NCBI GenBank assembly: GCA_002331465.1
Contig: DCYM01000237.1
Span: 978-8,795, forward strand
Source of the DNA: Candidatus Neomicrothrix sp. UBA2110
GTDB lineage: Bacteria; Actinomycetota; Acidimicrobiia; Acidimicrobiales; Poriferisodalaceae
Length of the DNA stretch: 7,818 nucleotides
Direction: 5' to 3'
Position numbers and translations under genes: made by a program. Positions 1 through 5,572 of this stretch are shown here, one piece after another (the stretch's first letter is position 1; the number at the start of each line of letters is the position of its first letter). Under the pieces are notes generated by a model. It was given only the letters and a program-made list of their open reading frames with translations, searched no databases and was not told the origin of the DNA.

Positions 1-627
1 TCGGCTCCCGCGGAACCTCCCCAGCGGATATCGAAGCCCGCGGCGGCCGCTCGAGCGGCGCTGGCTGCGACACCGGAGGTTGTTCCTTTAGAGACCGCCG
101 TGGTAGGAGCTGATGCCCCGCTGCCTCCACCACCTTCGTCGCCAAACATTGAGAAGGACACGTCGCGCGAGCCTCCCAATGATGAAACTGCACTGGGTCA
201 ACAAGAACCGGCTCTTAAATCAGTGCAACTCTCGGCAACTGAGATATCGGAATTGTGGCAGCAGCGGGTCCTTCCTGGCCTGAGTGCACGTGCTCGAGCT
301 CGGTTCCAAGCCGCAAAATTGGTCGAGGTCCAAGAGCACACTGTGCAGTTCGAGTTACCGAATGAAACTCACCGAGAGCGATGCGAACAACTCAAGAGCG
401 ATGTTGAGGAATCTCTCAGCAATCTGACTGGCGCCACCGTCCAAGTTGAGCTCGTTGTTTCGTCTGGCGCCCAAGTTGATGACGTAGAAAAACCTATGGA
501 ATCACCTGAGGAAGTGGTTGATCCGGCAGACTTCAAAACAACGAACGACAGCGGTCCTTCAAGCGTCGACCTGGTTCTGGAAGCTTTTCCTGGCGCGGTC
601 GCGTCCGATGATGATGGCACCATGTGA
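1..627 (+). CDS. dnaX: DNA polymerase III gamma/tau subunit, C-terminal part (5' end outside window)
   Basis: The frame is open from base 1 to the TGA at 625-627, so this is the last 208 codons of a longer gene; the GTG at 100 is probably an internal codon. DnaX is the clamp-loader subunit of the replicative polymerase. The AAA+ ATPase part lies upstream and is not visible. What remains is an Ala/Pro-rich linker (visible residues 1-75), a compact domain at about 84-154 (ELWQQRVLPGLSARAR, then FELPNETHRERCEQL and a GATVQVELVV strand), and an acidic tail containing VDLVLEAFPGA. This tryptophan-plus-'VLP' start, the strand-helix pattern and the tail resemble the C-terminal domain of actinobacterial DnaX proteins. 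The call also rests on context: dnaX-ybaB-recR is a widely conserved gene order. Without the ATPase domain, identity is strong inference rather than proof. Confidence 0.8.
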   Translation, partial: SAPAEPPQRISKPAAAARAALAATPEVVPLETAVVGADAPLPPPPSSPNIEKDTSREPPNDETALGQQEPALKSVQLSATEISELWQQRVLPGLSARARARFQAAKLVEVQEHTVQFELPNETHRERCEQLKSDVEESLSNLTGATVQVELVVSSGAQVDDVEKPMESPEEVVDPADFKTTNDSGPSSVDLVLEAFPGAVASDDDGTM

Positions 628-640
628 GAGTGATTGACCG

Positions 641-961
641 ATGACTGAGAATTGGGCTGCCGGGCCGACCCTCTCGCAGGCACAGGACCTACAAAATCAG
701 ATCTTGGAACAACGCCAAGAAATTTCCTTGACTTCGGTTGAAGGCTCAGCAGGTGGTGGAGCAGTCAAAGTCTCAATGCAAGCTGACGGAACAGTGGTGG
801 GCGTTGCGATTGATGCCGATGTTGTCAGCAGCGATGAGGTCACCATGCTTGAAGATTTAGTGACCGCCGCGTTTCGTGATGCGCTGAAAGAATGTGGCAA
901 TGCGCAGGCCGCGGTAATTGCTCGGCTAGACGCACTAACGCGGTCAGATCAAGGAGGTTAG
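641..961 (+). CDS. ybaB: YbaB/EbfC family nucleoid-associated protein
   Basis: A 106-residue protein, the usual size for the family. YbaB/EbfC proteins form small dimers that bind DNA and are found beside recR in many bacteria; a role in nucleoid organisation or recombinational repair is known for the family but not shown here. An N-terminal helix (LSQAQDLQNQILEQRQEI, about residues 11-28) is followed by the typical VEGSAGGGAVKVSMQADG segment (33-50), a VVGVAIDADVV strand (52-62), and the LEDLVTAAFRDALKE helix (70-84). The ATG at 641 lies 13 nt after the dnaX stop, with only a weak GAGAG-like ribosome site, so translation may be coupled to dnaX. The N-terminus (MTENWAAGPT) is a few residues longer than the commonest form. 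The last codons contain the recR ribosome-binding site. Confidence 0.92.
   Translation: MTENWAAGPTLSQAQDLQNQILEQRQEISLTSVEGSAGGGAVKVSMQADGTVVGVAIDADVVSSDEVTMLEDLVTAAFRDALKECGNAQAAVIARLDALTRSDQGG
951..957 (+). promoter_or_regulatory. Shine-Dalgarno for recR, inside the end of ybaB
   Basis: AAGGAGG is a full match to the anti-Shine-Dalgarno core. It lies 10 nt before the GTG at 968 and is encoded by the Gly-Gly end of ybaB. It fixes GTG 968 as the recR start and indicates that the ybaB ribosome terminates on top of the recR initiation site. Confidence 0.85.
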
Positions 962-967
962 GGAAAG

Positions 968-1564
968 GTGTATGACGGCCCAGTCCAAGACGTCATTGAT
1001 GAACTCGGCAGATTGCCTGGAATCGGTCCCAAATCCGCGCAACGAATAGCGTTCCATCTTCTGAAGTTGCCAAAAACAGAGGCCCAGCGATTAGCGGCGG
1101 CAATAGTTGAAGTTAAGGAGCGGATCGGATTTTGTAACCGGTGCTGCAATATCTCAGAAAACGAACTCTGCGTTACGTGTACTGACCCGCAGAGACAAAC
1201 CGGTGCGTTGTGTGTTGTAGAAGAGCCTAAAGATGTTATCGCTCTTGAAAAAGCGGGATTTCGTGGTACGTATCACGTCTTGCAGGGTGCGTTAAATCCA
1301 ATGGAAGGAATCGGACCCGAACAGCTCCGGATACGTGAGCTACTCGTCCGCATTCCAGAAGAAGAAGTCGATGAGTTGATTTTGTGTACTAATCCAAATA
1401 TTGAGGGTGAAGCAACCGCAATGTATTTGGCTAGGCAAATACAGCCACTAGGTCTCAAAGTGACACGTATTGCTAGTGGCCTGCCGGTGGGTGGTGACCT
1501 TGAATACGCTGATGAGTTGACGTTAGGTCGAGCCTTAGAAGGTCGGCGCGAACTTCAGACTTGA
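968..1564 (+). CDS. recR: Recombination mediator protein RecR
   Basis: A full-length RecR of 198 residues, the standard length. RecR works with RecF and RecO to load RecA on gapped single-stranded DNA during repair. The order of parts is canonical: an N-terminal helix-hairpin-helix (LGRLPGIGPKSAQRIAFHLL, about 13-32), a C4 zinc finger with Cys56, Cys59, Cys68 and Cys71, a TOPRIM domain beginning at LCVVEEPKDV (81-90), and the C-terminal signature ASGLPVGGDLEYADELTL (169-186). The GTG start gives MYDGPVQD, matching the actinobacterial N-terminus, and has a perfect ribosome site 10 nt upstream. It begins 6 nt after ybaB, so dnaX-ybaB-recR is probably one transcript. No defect is seen. Confidence 0.97.
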   Translation: MYDGPVQDVIDELGRLPGIGPKSAQRIAFHLLKLPKTEAQRLAAAIVEVKERIGFCNRCCNISENELCVTCTDPQRQTGALCVVEEPKDVIALEKAGFRGTYHVLQGALNPMEGIGPEQLRIRELLVRIPEEEVDELILCTNPNIEGEATAMYLARQIQPLGLKVTRIASGLPVGGDLEYADELTLGRALEGRRELQT

Positions 1565-1586
1565 TTGGCAACGTTGGTGGGAGGGC

Positions 1587-1669
1587 GGATGTCGGAGTTG
1601 AGAGCTACTCAACTTGGTGTATCGCGGGCACACCGTACATAAGCCGATTAGCTGCCAACTCCGACATCC
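1587..1669. repeat. 14-bp perfect inverted repeat in the recR/thiolase convergent gap
   Basis: GGATGTCGGAGTTG (1587-1600) is exactly complementary to CAACTCCGACATCC (1656-1669), enclosing 55 nt. Inside, after a 2x2 internal loop, AGCTA (1603-1607) can pair with TAGCT (1649-1653), and GGTGT (1616-1620) with ACACC (1630-1634). The result would be one long branched or extended stem. A competing local hairpin is AGTTGAG (1596-1602) with CTCAACT (1608-1614) around the loop AGCTA. There is no target-site duplication and no coding content, so an inserted element is not supported. It could be a structured 3' end of the recR transcript, a small RNA, or a bidirectional terminator. The pairing is seen directly; function is unknown. 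Confidence 0.6.
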
Positions 1670-1687
1670 AAAGAGTTGGGACTCTTT
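1670..1687. terminator. Small hairpin, possible bidirectional terminator between recR and the thiolase gene
   Basis: AAAGAGT (1670-1676) pairs with ACTCTTT (1681-1687) around a TGGG loop, directly after the 14-bp inverted repeat. The A-rich start and T-rich end give a short symmetric terminator-like shape usable from both strands, and the place between convergent genes suits that role. The stem is only 7 bp, A/T-rich at its base, and is followed by GCATTTATGTT rather than a clean T tract, so termination is tentative. From 1688 to 1743 only A/T-rich sequence with a minor ATGTT-ACA-AACAT repeat (1694-1706) is seen. Confidence 0.35.
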
Positions 1688-1743
1688 GCATTTATGTTAC
1701 AAACATTTCAGTTTGATGACAAATTGCTTGACGCGTTCGCGAT

Positions 1744-2925
1744 TTAGGTGACTTCGATCACTAGGGCGTCCCCTTGACCTCCGCCGCCGCACAGAGCAGC
1801 AGCACCCAACCCACCGCCGCGCCGGTGGAGTTCATTCATCAAGGTGAGAGCTAAGCGGCTTCCTGACATACCAATTGGGTGACCGAGGGCAATGGCGCCG
1901 CCATTGACGTTGACGATTTCATCGCTTACCCCAAGGTCCTCTGTGGCTGCTAAGCCCACTGCCGCGAACGCTTCGTTTAGTTCAAACAGCGACAGATCTT
2001 CGATAGTGAATTCAGTTTTGGAAAGTGCATGACGAATGGCTCGAGAAGGCTGCGTTAGAAGGGAGGTGTCAGGGCCTGACACCATGCCGTAGCTCACTAT
2101 CTGCGCTAACACGTCGAGCTCAAGTTCTTTGGCCTTTGCGGCTGACATGAGTATTAGTGCACATCCGCCGTCGGAGATTTGGGAGGCATTGCCCGCGGTC
2201 ACTGCACCATCGGTTGCGAACGCGGGCCGAAGATTCCCAAGGCTCAGGGCGGATGTTCCCGGACGTACCCCTTCGTCAATGTCAACTAAAAGTGGGTCTC
2301 CACCTCGCTGAGGTATCGGAACAGGAGATATTTCAACTTCTAGACGACCCGCTTTTTGCGCTGCTACGGCTCTGTCGTGTGATTGAGCGGAGAACTCATC
2401 CATTGCTGATCGATTAATTGAAGCTGCAGCTGCGTCTCGTTCGGTGCCGTCACCCATGTGGCCGTCGTCAAATGCGCACCACAACCCGTCGTGGATCATT
2501 GCGTCACGGACTTCGCCGTGGCCCATTTTGAACCCGCCGCGGCCTTCAGCCATGAGGTATGGAGCGTTGGTCATTGACTCCATCCCGCCTGCGACGACCA
2601 CGTCGGCGTCACCGGCGGCGATCATCTGATCGGCTAGGTATACGGCGTTGAGGCCAGACAAACAAACTTTGTTAATCGTAAGAGCGGGGACATCCATGGG
2701 TATGCCAGCGGCCACCGCAGCTTGGCGCGCGGTGATCTGACCTTGACCGGCTTGAAGAACTTGTCCCATGACGACATGGTCGACTTGATCGCCGGTCAAT
2801 CCAGCCCGTTCTAATGCTGCTGAGATGGCGTGCGCCCCTAATTGAGCACCTGTCAAGCTGGCTAGGCCTCCGTTGAAACGACCAATGGGTGTGCGTGCTC
2901 CCGAAACAATTACCGAGCCAGGCAT
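1744..2925 (-). CDS. Acetyl-CoA C-acetyltransferase (thiolase II family)
   Basis: A 393-residue thiolase, the normal length for biosynthetic acetyl-CoA acetyltransferases. The family condenses two acetyl-CoA to acetoacetyl-CoA, or runs the reverse thiolysis. All catalytic parts are visible: the nucleophile Cys88 in INKVCLSGLNAV, NEAF (317-320), His349 in GHPIGMSGSR, and Cys379 in the C-terminal CGGGGQG. The N-terminus VIVSGARTPIGRFNGGLASL is typical. ATG 2925 is chosen because AAAAGGA (minus strand of 2931-2937) stands 5 nt upstream. It is the only gene on the minus strand, divergent from ccr and convergent with recR. Its neighbours suggest it makes acetoacetyl-CoA for the ethylmalonyl-CoA route, the PhaA/AtoB role. 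A beta-oxidation thiolase of broader chain length cannot be excluded from sequence, so no gene symbol is given. Confidence 0.93.
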   Translation of the reverse strand: MPGSVIVSGARTPIGRFNGGLASLTGAQLGAHAISAALERAGLTGDQVDHVVMGQVLQAGQGQITARQAAVAAGIPMDVPALTINKVCLSGLNAVYLADQMIAAGDADVVVAGGMESMTNAPYLMAEGRGGFKMGHGEVRDAMIHDGLWCAFDDGHMGDGTERDAAAASINRSAMDEFSAQSHDRAVAAQKAGRLEVEISPVPIPQRGGDPLLVDIDEGVRPGTSALSLGNLRPAFATDGAVTAGNASQISDGGCALILMSAAKAKELELDVLAQIVSYGMVSGPDTSLLTQPSRAIRHALSKTEFTIEDLSLFELNEAFAAVGLAATEDLGVSDEIVNVNGGAIALGHPIGMSGSRLALTLMNELHRRGGGLGAAALCGGGGQGDALVIEVT

Positions 2926-2940
2926 GGTGATCCTTTTCGT

Positions 2941-2965
2941 CAGAGTTTTTCGTCTTCTAACTCTG
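2941..2965 (-). promoter_or_regulatory. 7-bp inverted repeat upstream of the thiolase gene, candidate operator or leader hairpin
   Basis: CAGAGTT (2941-2947) and AACTCTG (2959-2965) are perfect inverted repeats with an 11-nt spacer, 15 nt upstream of the thiolase start codon and just beyond its ribosome site. On the minus strand a TACACT hexamer (complement of 2968-2973) lies immediately upstream, where a -10 box would put the start of transcription within the repeat. That would suit a repressor operator. No matching -35 is evident, and the same repeat could be an RNA hairpin in the leader. The repeat is seen; the role is inference. Confidence 0.35.
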
Positions 2966-3018
2966 TGAGTGTAGATTTCGTGGCCGGTCAGTGCTTAGGC
3001 GAATTGACCAACCCTCGC

Positions 3019-3024
3019 TAGGAT
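3019..3024 (+). promoter_or_regulatory. Possible -10 hexamer for ccr
   Basis: TAGGAT fits the TANNNT pattern of actinobacterial -10 boxes and lies 38 nt before the ccr ATG. No good -35 sits 17-18 nt upstream (TTAGGC and TAGGCG are poor). The nearby TTGACC at 3004-3009 looks like a -35 but is too close to pair with it and has no convincing -10 of its own. Weak evidence. Confidence 0.25.
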
Positions 3025-3062
3025 TAACTAAACCTACATTACCGGGGAGTAACTTACCCTCC

Positions 3063-4427
3063 ATGCAGCACATCCTTGAGGCCATACAGGCAGACGCGTC
3101 GGGCGAAGATATCGCCGCTCTTCCAATTCCGGAGAGCTATAGGGCTGCCTTTGTGCGGCGCGACGAACAAAACATGTTCGAGGACCGTGAATCCTTTGAA
3201 AAAGATCCACGGGAGTCAATACGCGTGGCGGAAGTGCCTACCCCTGAACTTGCGCCCGATGAGGTCTATCTCGCAGTGATGGCAAGTTCGATCAACTTCA
3301 ACACGGTGTGGACCTCGATCTTTGAACCACTACCAACCTTCGGATTTCTTGACCGCCTCGGTCGCGAAAGTAGTTGGGGGGCCCGCCATGCACTCGATTA
3401 TCACGTCATAGGGTCTGACGCTTCGGGAGTGGTGCTGAAAGCTGGATCCGCCGTGCGCAACTGGAACCCCGGCGACCGGGTCGCGGTCCACTGCAACTAC
3501 GTCGATGATCAAGACCCGGCCGCCCATGAAGATTCGATGCTTGCCTCAAACCAAAGAATATGGGGATTTGAGAGTAATTTCGGCGGCCTTGCTGACCTTG
3601 CGATCGTGAAAGCAAACCAGTTGATGCCCAAACCATCTCATCTGACATGGGAAGAATCAGCCGTCAACGCTCTGTGTGGGTCAACGTCCTATCGCATGCT
3701 TGTTGGCGACAACGCAGCCAGAATGAAACAAGGTGACAGCGTCCTGATTTGGGGCGCGTCGGGTGGGCTTGGCAGCTACGCCTGTCAACTCGTTCAAAAC
3801 GGGGGAGGCACACCCATAGGGGTGGTCAGCTCACCAGAAAAGGTCGACTTATTACACCAACTCGGTGTTGAGCATGTGATTGACCGCAGCGAAGAGGACT
3901 ATCAATTCTGGACAGACGAACACACTCAAGACGAAAGAGAGTGGCGTCGTCTAGGTAAGCGGGTGCGTGGCTTTATCGGAGACGACCCAAACATCGTGTT
4001 CGAACATCCCGGTCGGTCAACAATGGGTGCTTCGGTGTTCGTCACTAAACGAGGGGGCAAAATCGTGACGTGTGCCGCAACTACCGGTTACATGATCGAA
4101 TATGACAACCGCCACCTCTGGATGCGCCTCAAGCAAATCGTTTCAAGCCATTTCGCCAACTACGCCGAAGCGTGGGAAATGAACCGGCTTATTGATCAGG
4201 GACGAATCCAACCCACCCTTTCGAAGACGTTCTCGCTCGTCGATGTTGGCGAAGCGGCATACCAAGTGCATCACAATCAGCACGAAGGCAAGCTCGGAGT
4301 GTTGTGCTTGGCTCCCGAGGGCGGGCTCGGAATAAGCAATCCTGAAAAGCGCGAAGCTATTGGTGAGAACAAAATCACCTTGTTCCAACGTCATACTGAG
4401 TCGCTTGAGAAGATGGCAGGGGGTTGA
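3063..4427 (+). CDS. ccr: Crotonyl-CoA carboxylase/reductase
   Basis: A 454-residue zinc-independent MDR-superfamily enzyme that uses NADPH and CO2 to convert crotonyl-CoA to ethylmalonyl-CoA, the key step of the ethylmalonyl-CoA pathway. It follows the Streptomyces/Kitasatospora Ccr family almost throughout: MQHILEAIQA at the start, ALPIPESYRA, MASSINFNTVWTSIFEP (73-89), RIWGFESNFGGLA (165-177), the Rossmann segment VLIWGASGGLGSYA (227-240), IVFEHPGR (311-318) and SHFANY (362-367). The four residues known to hold CO2 in Kitasatospora Ccr (Asn81, Phe170, Glu171, His365) correspond to Asn80, Phe169, Glu170 and His363. ATG 3063 is preferred over an in-frame GTG at 2991 because family similarity begins there; GGGGAG (3044-3049) is a possible, rather distant ribosome site. 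The epimerase gene follows 2 nt later. Confidence 0.96.
   Translation: MQHILEAIQADASGEDIAALPIPESYRAAFVRRDEQNMFEDRESFEKDPRESIRVAEVPTPELAPDEVYLAVMASSINFNTVWTSIFEPLPTFGFLDRLGRESSWGARHALDYHVIGSDASGVVLKAGSAVRNWNPGDRVAVHCNYVDDQDPAAHEDSMLASNQRIWGFESNFGGLADLAIVKANQLMPKPSHLTWEESAVNALCGSTSYRMLVGDNAARMKQGDSVLIWGASGGLGSYACQLVQNGGGTPIGVVSSPEKVDLLHQLGVEHVIDRSEEDYQFWTDEHTQDEREWRRLGKRVRGFIGDDPNIVFEHPGRSTMGASVFVTKRGGKIVTCAATTGYMIEYDNRHLWMRLKQIVSSHFANYAEAWEMNRLIDQGRIQPTLSKTFSLVDVGEAAYQVHHNQHEGKLGVLCLAPEGGLGISNPEKREAIGENKITLFQRHTESLEKMAGG
4418..4423 (+). promoter_or_regulatory. Ribosome-binding site deciding the epimerase start
   Basis: AGGGGG, inside the last codons of ccr, lies 6 nt before ATG 4430 but directly abuts the in-frame TTG at 4424. 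The spacing therefore favours ATG 4430 as the start and implies translational coupling with ccr. Confidence 0.7.
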
Positions 4428-4429
4428 CC

Positions 4430-4831
4430 ATGATCCTTACTGAAATTGATCACGTCGCAATAGCTGTTCATGATCTCGAAGCAGCTATCGCTTACTACGA
4501 GCAAGCGTTCGGCGCCGCAGTGCACCATCGCGAGACGGTCGACAGTGATGGGGTGGAAGAAGCACTCCTAAAAGTTGCAGACAGCTATATTCAGCTCACC
4601 GCCGCAACCCGTCCAGATTCTCCCATTGCAAAACACCTCGAAAAAAGAGGTGAAGGCCTGCACCACATCGGGTATCGAGTTGATGATTGTCAAGCTGCCA
4701 TGGACGCAATGATTGCCGCAGGGGCAACCCCGATCGACAAGGCGCCCCGTCCTGGGTCACGCGGCACGACGGTTGCTTTTATCCACCCCAAAGGCAGTTT
4801 CGGGACCTTGATCGAACTGGTTGAGGAATAG
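4430..4831 (+). CDS. mce: Methylmalonyl-CoA/ethylmalonyl-CoA epimerase
   Basis: A 133-residue VOC (glyoxalase-fold) protein that interconverts the 2R and 2S forms of methylmalonyl-CoA, and in ethylmalonyl-CoA pathway organisms also ethylmalonyl-CoA. The metal-binding set of the Propionibacterium enzyme (His12, Gln65, His91, Glu141) maps to His8 in IDHVAIAV, Gln55 in SYIQLTA, His79 in GLHHIGYRVDD and Glu129 in LIELVEE. The catalytic glutamate equivalent to Glu48 is probably Glu44 in GVEEALL. The typical RPGSRGTTVAFIHPKG stretch (107-122) is present. ATG 4430 is chosen over TTG 4424 on ribosome-site spacing. Lying 2 nt after ccr, it is well placed to prepare the Ccr product for the next mutase. 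The mutase genes are not in the window. Confidence 0.93.
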   Translation: MILTEIDHVAIAVHDLEAAIAYYEQAFGAAVHHRETVDSDGVEEALLKVADSYIQLTAATRPDSPIAKHLEKRGEGLHHIGYRVDDCQAAMDAMIAAGATPIDKAPRPGSRGTTVAFIHPKGSFGTLIELVEE

Positions 4832-4852
4832 AACCTAAGGGGACCAAGAGAA

Positions 4853-5467
4853 ATGGCCGATTACCTCGACGCAGAAGTTGGGCTTGGTCCGCACCCTCTT
4901 CCATGGCCCCAAGGTGATCACTACGACCCTGAACTCTTACGCGACGGCGACCGGCGCAACGTTTTGGACACCTACCGATATTGGCGACGTGAAGCTATCG
5001 TCGCCGATCTTGATTCAAGACGGCACCCATTCCATGTGGCGATTGAGAACTGGCAACACGACCTCAACATCGGGACTGTGGTTCGCAACGCCAATGCCTT
5101 CTTGGCATCGGCCGTCCATATTGTTGGTCAGCGAAAGTGGAACCGTCGAGGAGCGATGGTCACTGATCGATATCAACACTTAGAGCACCACCCGACGGTG
5201 GAAGACTTCGTTGGATCCATGGCTGACCGAGATATCTCGGTCGTAGGCGTCGATAACCTCCCCGGAGCACAGCCAATTGAAACCACTGCACTCCCACGAA
5301 AATGTGTGTTGGTTTTCGGTCAAGAAGGACCGGGATTGTCTCCTGAAGTGCGAGAGAGCGCCGAATTAGTGCTGTCAATCACCCAATTTGGCTCGACGCG
5401 ATCGATCAACGCTGGAGTTGCTTCGGGTATAGCAATGCACACCTGGGTTCGCCAACACGCGATCTGA
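4853..5467 (+). CDS. SpoU/TrmH-family RNA 2'-O-methyltransferase (Rv0881-like)
   Basis: A 204-residue SPOUT-class methyltransferase expected to move a methyl group from S-adenosylmethionine to a ribose 2'-OH in tRNA or rRNA. The three SpoU motifs are clear: motif 1 HPFHVAIENWQHDLNIGTVV with Asn72 and Arg78, motif 2 CVLVFGQEGPGLSPE (151-165), and motif 3 LSITQFGSTRSINAGVASG (174-192), which forms the cofactor knot. The N-terminal extension with LLRDGDRRNVLDTYRYWRREAIVADLD is typical of an actinobacterial subgroup that includes M. tuberculosis Rv0881; its target nucleotide cannot be told from sequence. ATG 4853 has AAGGGG (4837-4842) 10 nt upstream. It starts 21 nt after the epimerase gene, so it is probably cotranscribed with ccr-mce, although no metabolic link is apparent. 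Confidence 0.93.
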   Translation: MADYLDAEVGLGPHPLPWPQGDHYDPELLRDGDRRNVLDTYRYWRREAIVADLDSRRHPFHVAIENWQHDLNIGTVVRNANAFLASAVHIVGQRKWNRRGAMVTDRYQHLEHHPTVEDFVGSMADRDISVVGVDNLPGAQPIETTALPRKCVLVFGQEGPGLSPEVRESAELVLSITQFGSTRSINAGVASGIAMHTWVRQHAI

Positions 5468-5510
5468 CCAGAAAACTCACGTTGGTCCTCAGAAGGCACC
5501 CGTGCGCAAC

Positions 5511-5516
5511 TAGGGT
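5511..5516 (+). promoter_or_regulatory. Possible -10 hexamer for the BMP transporter genes
   Basis: TAGGGT in the 105-nt gap after the methyltransferase gene fits the TANNNT pattern, 56 nt before the BMP start codon. No good -35 is found at 17-18 nt; TTGGTC (5482-5487) is 23 nt away. I see no terminator after the methyltransferase gene, so read-through from upstream is also possible. Weak evidence. Confidence 0.22.
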
Positions 5517-5572
5517 CAGGGTCGGCAATTGTTTCGGGATGAGACGATGCCTCAAGACCTAAGGATGTAAAC

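Noticed and set aside
1587..1669. Inverted repeat as a miniature transposable element
   Set aside because: The ends resemble short terminal repeats, but there are no flanking target-site duplications, no second copy in the window and no transposase remnant.
1565..1743. tRNA or signal-recognition-particle RNA gene, as sometimes found near dnaX/recR
   Set aside because: No T-arm GTTCGA-type sequence, no 7-bp acceptor stem and none of the conserved GGTCAGG...GGAAGG...GCAGC tetraloop region of SRP RNA.
2986..3009. GGTCA (2986-2990) and TGACC (3005-3009) as an operator
   Set aside because: Only 5 bp with a 14-nt spacer; too weak to support as a regulatory site.
2991..3062. N-terminal extension of Ccr from GTG 2991 (24 extra residues)
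   Set aside because: Family similarity begins at ATG 3063 (MQHILEAIQA, like Streptomyces Ccr), and the extension covers the likely promoter region. It has no ribosome site.
5464..5519. CTGACC/GGTCAG inverted repeat around the methyltransferase/BMP gap
   Set aside because: Only 6 bp with a 44-nt loop, which is expected by chance and has no terminator character.
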